Below are positions 62,179-64,000 of a DNA stretch of 64,000 nucleotides, in pieces (within the stretch, counting starts at the first letter, position 1; the number at the start of each line of letters is the position of its first letter). Below the pieces are notes generated by a model. It had not been told where the DNA came from and searched no databases. It worked only from the letters and a program-made list of their open reading frames with translations. The stretch comes from Taklimakanibacter deserti (GTDB taxonomy: Bacteria; Pseudomonadota; Alphaproteobacteria; Rhizobiales; Aestuariivirgaceae). Both the position numbers and the translations under genes were made by a program. The stretch covers positions 1 to 64,000 of the forward strand of contig QORU01000023.1 of assembly GCA_003574785.1 (NCBI GenBank), given 5' to 3'.

Positions 62179-64000
62179 GTGAGGCGTCATCTTATCCTAT
62201 CGGCGATCTGGGCTGTCGCGGTGGCGATCTTTGCCCTGCTGATGTCGTTGACGCCGATCGCGGAGAGGCTCGAGAATCAGTATGCGCTCGGACTGCTTTA
62301 TGGCCTGCGTCCGCAGGTCGAGCGGGCGCCTGGCGCCGCCGTCGTCGCCATCGACCGCAAAACGCTCGAGTGGCTCCGCGACGACAGCGATACCGAAGGC
62401 AAAGGACCGCTATTGTCCTGCCTGCCGCCCGGGGTGAAGGAAAAGCTCGCCGAGGTGAGAGGGCCGGGCTCCATACCTCGCTCGGTGCATGGCTGCGCGC
62501 TTGCCGAGCTCAAGCGGCTCGGATTCAAGGCGGCGATCTTCGATATCCTCTTCATGGTGCCGGGCGCGAAAGACGATGATGAGGAATTCGCCAGGGCATT
62601 GAAGAGCAACCTGGCGACCGGCATTCTGGTCGGGTTCGAACGATCGATGGTCAGAGACGGCGTTTCGGAGGTGCTTGTCGAGCGGGAGCTGGAACCGATC
62701 GATCTGTTCAGAACGAGCGCCGCCACCACGGGCGCTTTTCTCCTGCCGCGCCCGGGCGGTCCGGTCTATGGCTATTGGCCGAGGGTCGCGGGCTTCCCCG
62801 AGACCAAGTCATTGCCCGAGGAAGCGCTCTTCCTCATTGGTTCGCCGCTCTACGCCGCGCTCTCGACCTCCATCGCCAGCCCGGCGCTGCGATATTTCTG
62901 GCTCTATGGTCCGCCGGGAACGATCGAGACCATATCTTTGCGCGACCTGCTGCGGCGTGACGTGGACCCGTCCATTCCGGCCCTGGCCCCGTCTTCCATC
63001 GCCTTCATCGGCGCCTCCGATCCGAGCTCGACCAACTATCCCGACAGCTTCCCGACCTTCATCCGCGGCGGCAGCGATGCCGATCTGAGCGGCGTCGAGC
63101 TTGCCGCCACTGCCTTTCTCAACCTGCTGCATGGTGATACCGTGCGCCGCCTGCCGCTGCTCGAGACGACCCTCCTTATCCTCGCCTTCGCCGCCGCGGT
63201 GGGATTCCTGGCGCGCTTCAATCCGACCTATGCGATCCTCTCCGCAATCCCGATCGGTCTCCTCTATGTTGCGTTCGCGGCATGGCTCTTTGCGCGCGCC
63301 CATCTCTTCATGCCGGTTGCGACGCCGGTTTTCATCCTGCTGCCCGCCGCCTTCGTGGCGGCCATCTTCATGCGCTACCGGCTGGCCCGGTCACTCATCA
63401 TGCGATTGGCGCCGGCACCGGTCGCCCGGCGGCGGCTCGGCCTGATGACCGAAGAGCGCAGCAAGGCCGTCTCCGATGAGGCGACAGTCATCTTCTTCGA
63501 CCTGATCGGCTCGACGAAGATCGCGGAGAAGCTGGCGCCCTTGGACTTCAGCGTGCTTCTCAATTCCTATCACGACACGATCACCAAGGTCGTCGAGGCG
63601 CATGGCGGGTTCATCAATGCCTATTCGGGCGATGGGGTCATGGCCGCCTTCACCCGCATCGACGCCGGCGCCGATCACGCTTTGCGCGCCTGCAGATCGT
63701 CGATCAGGGTGGTGCGTGAGATGCGGCGGTTCAACGCCGCCAATGCCGGCAAGTCGATTCCACCGCTGCACTTGCGGGTCGGCATCAACAGCGGCACGGT
63801 CGCCGAAGGCGAGATCGGCGCTGCGAACCGGTTCAATTTCTCGGTGGTGGGCGACGTGGTCAATCTCGCCTCGCGGCTCGAGCAATTGGGCAAGGTTCTG
63901 TTCGCCGGTGAAAACGACATCATTCTGCTCGGGCACAGGACGAGGCAATTGGCGGGCGACAATGGCCTGAAGTTCGCCGACTGCGGGCTGCAGGAGATCC
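62179..64000 (+). CDS. CHASE2-domain adenylate/guanylate cyclase, 3' end beyond window
   Basis: An open frame from GTG at 62179 (GGAGGG 12 bases upstream) runs off the window, at least 607 codons. An N-terminal helix (LILSAIWAVAVAIFALLMSL) is followed by a periplasmic CHASE2 sensor (about 30-310, with AAVVAIDRKTLEWL and FKAAIFDILFMVPG), three closely spaced helices (about 325-400), then a class III cyclase domain: metal Asp in VIFFDLIGST and YSGDGVMAAF, and SVVGDVVNLASRLEQL. The position that is Lys in the other cyclase here is Asn (FINAYSGDG), so nucleotide choice is less certain. Second cyclase in the window. Confidence 0.88.
   Translation, partial: MRRHLILSAIWAVAVAIFALLMSLTPIAERLENQYALGLLYGLRPQVERAPGAAVVAIDRKTLEWLRDDSDTEGKGPLLSCLPPGVKEKLAEVRGPGSIPRSVHGCALAELKRLGFKAAIFDILFMVPGAKDDDEEFARALKSNLATGILVGFERSMVRDGVSEVLVERELEPIDLFRTSAATTGAFLLPRPGGPVYGYWPRVAGFPETKSLPEEALFLIGSPLYAALSTSIASPALRYFWLYGPPGTIETISLRDLLRRDVDPSIPALAPSSIAFIGASDPSSTNYPDSFPTFIRGGSDADLSGVELAATAFLNLLHGDTVRRLPLLETTLLILAFAAAVGFLARFNPTYAILSAIPIGLLYVAFAAWLFARAHLFMPVATPVFILLPAAFVAAIFMRYRLARSLIMRLAPAPVARRRLGLMTEERSKAVSDEATVIFFDLIGSTKIAEKLAPLDFSVLLNSYHDTITKVVEAHGGFINAYSGDGVMAAFTRIDAGADHALRACRSSIRVVREMRRFNAANAGKSIPPLHLRVGINSGTVAEGEIGAANRFNFSVVGDVVNLASRLEQLGKVLFAGENDIILLGHRTRQLAGDNGLKFADCGLQEI

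Overview
The window is high-GC alphaproteobacterial chromosome, most likely from a Hyphomicrobiales (Rhizobiales) relative. Pointers are a BA14K-family protein, a speF-like leader RNA ahead of an ornithine decarboxylase, several large ABC uptake systems and GC-rich palindromic intergenic elements. Genes are densely packed, many overlapping by 4 to 13 bases. The main exception is a visibly more A/T-rich patch at about 17.7-19.8 kb holding a reverse transcriptase.

Layout. (1) 0.1-11 kb: a polyamine-flavoured region with a class III aminotransferase, an HDAC/acetylpolyamine-amidohydrolase-like enzyme, a frameshifted and an intact GNAT acetyltransferase, ornithine decarboxylase with a structured leader, a MarR regulator divergent from two glutathione transferases across three inverted repeats, and an agmatinase-like ureohydrolase at the end of an amino-acid ABC operon headed by an Lrp-type regulator. 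(2) 11-17.7 kb: mtnA, a ugpBAEC-type ABC operon and an EamA exporter. (3) 17.7-19.8 kb: the lone reverse transcriptase and a 133-bp direct repeat. (4) 19.9-22.7 kb: a DUF1194 vWA protein, LtrA, a GNAT and a 47-aa ORF.

(5) 22.9-48.2 kb: three branched-chain-type (HAAT) ABC systems. An acyl-CoA ligase/livGHMK operon (22.9-29.1 kb) lacks its second ATPase. A livF and a PaaK-like gene that would complete it lie at 41.6-43.7 kb. Between them sits a 12-kb cassette: hyuAB (hydantoinase/oxoprolinase/lactamase type), amiC and amiR (ligand sensor and ANTAR antiterminator), urtABCDE-like transporter genes and an alpha/beta-hydrolase-fold protein. Two leaders in this cassette, upstream of hyuA and upstream of the transporter, each contain two hexaloop hairpins (A at loop position 1, G at position 4) followed by an overlapping intrinsic terminator, the layout expected of ANTAR-protein RNA targets. 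The likely logic is that AmiC senses a small amide, imide or lactam and releases AmiR, which relieves termination at both leaders, so catabolism and uptake are switched on together. A third, complete livKHMGF operon follows at 43.7-48.2 kb.

(6) 48.3-64 kb: a periplasmic binding protein translationally coupled to a HAMP adenylate cyclase, an unknown membrane protein, tRNA-Gln(CTG), a HerA-type ATPase, a soluble histidine kinase, ppx-rlmE, a BA14K protein, guaB, an RsmB-type rRNA methyltransferase, a lipoprotein, and a CHASE2 cyclase cut by the window end.

All functions are read from motifs and gene context in this sequence. No database search was run.
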